From: an uncultured Aquimarina sp.
GTDB lineage: Bacteria > Bacteroidota > Bacteroidia > Flavobacteriales > Flavobacteriaceae
Direction: 5' to 3'
Assembly: GCA_947493035.1 (NCBI GenBank)
Contig: CANLOW010000001.1
Span: 434,001-498,000, forward strand
DNA: 64,000 nt
Under the pieces are notes generated by a model. The model was given only the letters and a program-made list of their open reading frames with translations. It was not told where the DNA came from and did no database searches. Positions 62,754 to 64,000 of the stretch are shown piece after piece. Each line of letters begins with the position of its first letter. The first letter of the stretch is position 1. The position numbers and the translations under genes are program-made.

Positions 62754-63764
62754 TCAATTTTTTAGTCCTTTAGTAGACCCTCTTAAAATTAAAGAAGAGG
62801 GTAACATAATTTTCTCATTTAAATGGGTTTCGTAGTTTTTAATACGATCCAGTAATAATTGGCAAGCTTTACGCCCCATTTCAATACTAGATTGATCAAT
62901 AGTTGAAAGTGTAGGTTCTGTGTATTCAGAAATAGGTTCGTTACTAAACCCAATAATAGAAATGTCATTGGGTATGCTTTTGCCAATACTTTTTAAATAT
63001 TTCATCGCACCAATCGCTGCATGATCATTGGAAGAAAAAACGGCATCTATCTTATCCGCAATCGGTTGTATTTTTTGAAAACCATCGTTTTCTAATAAAG
63101 GAGAAGTAATTATATGTTGATTTAAAACATCAATATTAGCTTCCTGTAATGCTCTTTTGTATCCATTTAAACGATCTGTGTATATTTTAATATTTTGCTT
63201 TCCTGCAAGATGGGCAATTTTTGTACAACCAGAATCTATAAGGTGTTTTGTAGCATTATATGCTGATTCTTCATCATTAATACTTACAGCAGTATTTTCA
63301 TCTCCACATAGGTAGCGATCAAAGAAGACTAAAGGCATTTTATTTCTCCCTAATACAGAAAAATGTCTTCCATTTTTGGTTTCCATACTAATAGATGCTA
63401 AAATGCCATCAACTTGATAGGCAACCAGATTATCTAATGATTTTTTTTCACGCTCCAATTCTTCTAAGGATTGAGCAATAAATACATGATAACCGTTTTC
63501 AGAGGCTACTTCTTCGACACCTGAAATTACGTTAGAGAAAAAATTTCCTGATATTTTAGGAACCACAACACCTATGATCATAGATTGTTGTTTTCTTAAG
63601 TTTGCAGCTAATATATTTCTTCGATATCCAAGTTCTTCTGCTTTTTGGATAACTTTTTCTTTTGTCTTTGCGGTAACACGATCGCTGTCATTTAAGGCTC
63701 TAGAAACAGTTGAGCTGTCTATTTTTAGTGATTTAGCAATATCGTGTATTGTAATTTTTTGCAT
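62754..63764 (-). CDS. LacI-family transcriptional regulator
   Basis: 336 residues. Helix-turn-helix at the N-terminus (ITIHDIAKSLKIDSSTVSRALNDSDRVTAKTKEKV) with LacI hinge, then a periplasmic-binding-protein-type sensor (IIGVVVPKISGNFFSNVISGVEEVA; FFDRYLCGDENTAVSINDEE; IGFSNEPISEYTEPTLSTIDQ). It probably senses a sugar released by the adjacent sulfatase and GH2 enzymes and controls this locus, though its operator is only a guess (palindrome TGTCAATGACA at 63776-63786). Confidence 0.93.
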   Translation of the reverse strand: MQKITIHDIAKSLKIDSSTVSRALNDSDRVTAKTKEKVIQKAEELGYRRNILAANLRKQQSMIIGVVVPKISGNFFSNVISGVEEVASENGYHVFIAQSLEELEREKKSLDNLVAYQVDGILASISMETKNGRHFSVLGRNKMPLVFFDRYLCGDENTAVSINDEESAYNATKHLIDSGCTKIAHLAGKQNIKIYTDRLNGYKRALQEANIDVLNQHIITSPLLENDGFQKIQPIADKIDAVFSSNDHAAIGAMKYLKSIGKSIPNDISIIGFSNEPISEYTEPTLSTIDQSSIEMGRKACQLLLDRIKNYETHLNEKIMLPSSLILRGSTKGLKN

Positions 63765-63775
63765 ATCCGGTTAGT

Positions 63776-63786
63776 TGTCAATGACA
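63776..63786. promoter_or_regulatory. Palindrome TGTCAATGACA before LacI gene
   Basis: A perfect 11-bp palindrome 12 bp upstream of the LacI start codon. The 12-mer TTAGTTGTCAAT around its left half recurs upstream of the 62008 lipoprotein gene (61975 onward). It may be an autoregulatory site. Confidence 0.35.
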
Positions 63787-63896
63787 GTTTTTGAAAAGTA
63801 CTCTATTTTGTTAATTAAAAGCAAATATTTTTATCAATTTGATTAAACATGAGGCATTTAACCCCTAAAACATTTTAGTTGAATTGCATAACGAAG

Positions 63897-63904
63897 CAAA
63901 GTTA
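63897..63904 (-). promoter_or_regulatory. Candidate -7 box TAACTTTG of the LacI gene
   Basis: TAnnTTTG match on the minus strand, 130 bp before the start codon. The rest of 63787-64000 shows no gene. Confidence 0.35.
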
Positions 63905-64000
63905 AATCAAGTATATTTATTTAATACTTTTTAAAGAAGCAAACTTTAATTTTTTGATAATATAGGAAGTATTAAATACTTATACATTCAAAAACAGCAT

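Overview
The window is about 64 kb of AT-rich chromosome from a marine-type member of the Bacteroidetes, most likely Flavobacteriaceae. Evidence: several secreted proteins end in type IX secretion (T9SS) sorting domains; there are two TonB-dependent receptors with carboxypeptidase-regulatory-like N-termini; lipoprotein signals follow the S-C-[DGS] style; DnaE carries its own N-terminal proofreading exonuclease; and several genes are preceded by the Bacteroidetes promoter TTG-N17-23-TAnnTTTG. GH16 and GH2 glycosidases, a sulfatase and a sialate O-acetylesterase-like esterase suggest use of algal or other sulfated and acetylated polysaccharides. No phage, plasmid, rRNA or CRISPR array is present.

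Layout. 0-8 kb: the 3' part of a 7TM-LytTR regulator, a T9SS-secreted protein, rarA, a rhomboid protease, aat, a GH16 lipoprotein and a DUF3127 protein. 8-14 kb: a histidine kinase, an ABC pair, HIT-greA, a lipoprotein and an RlmI-like methyltransferase. 14-20 kb: a lamin-tail/T9SS protein with four 375-bp tandem repeats, a DUF1697 protein and a large unknown lipoprotein. 20-29 kb: ThiF/MoeB-ThiE-like, cydAB, rhlE, a VF530-family protein, mlaEF and a small MscS-like channel. 29-32 kb: a GDSL lipoprotein, two tRNA-Asp, DUF58, tag and trxA. 32-37 kb: a zinc-type operon (lipoprotein, TonB receptor, Fur/Zur-family regulator) behind a perfect 19-bp-arm palindrome, followed by a DUF559 nuclease gene enclosed in 32-bp inverted repeats. 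37-45 kb: dnaE, the esterase, and trmB-lysE-ATL. 45-56 kb: a PhoR/PhoB-like pair, a PiT transporter with a frameshifted DUF47 extension, a MORN protein, a CarboxypepD protein, a TonB receptor, a beta-helix lipoprotein and a LuxE-like enzyme. 56-64 kb: thiL, then sulfatase, GH2, a lipoprotein with a decayed partial duplicate, and a LacI regulator.

Strongest observations. (1) The phosphate neighbourhood at 45-55 kb has TAACATT-type repeats with 11-bp period in four intergenic regions, as expected for a PhoB-type regulon that would include the TonB receptor and beta-helix lipoprotein. (2) The PiT-DUF47 junction falls exactly on an 11-A tract containing the A-AAA-AAG slippery heptamer. The downstream 223-codon frame has no plausible start of its own. 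(3) The DUF559 nuclease gene lies within a 493-bp element bounded by inverted repeats, each of which contains a perfect palindrome. (4) The Zur-like operon has an operator that covers its own -33 box. (5) A MITE-like repeat family (two copies of about 145 bp plus partial copies) has inserted next to aat and creates a false N-terminal extension in the longest reading frame.

All family calls come from reading motifs by eye. No database search or folding calculation was run.
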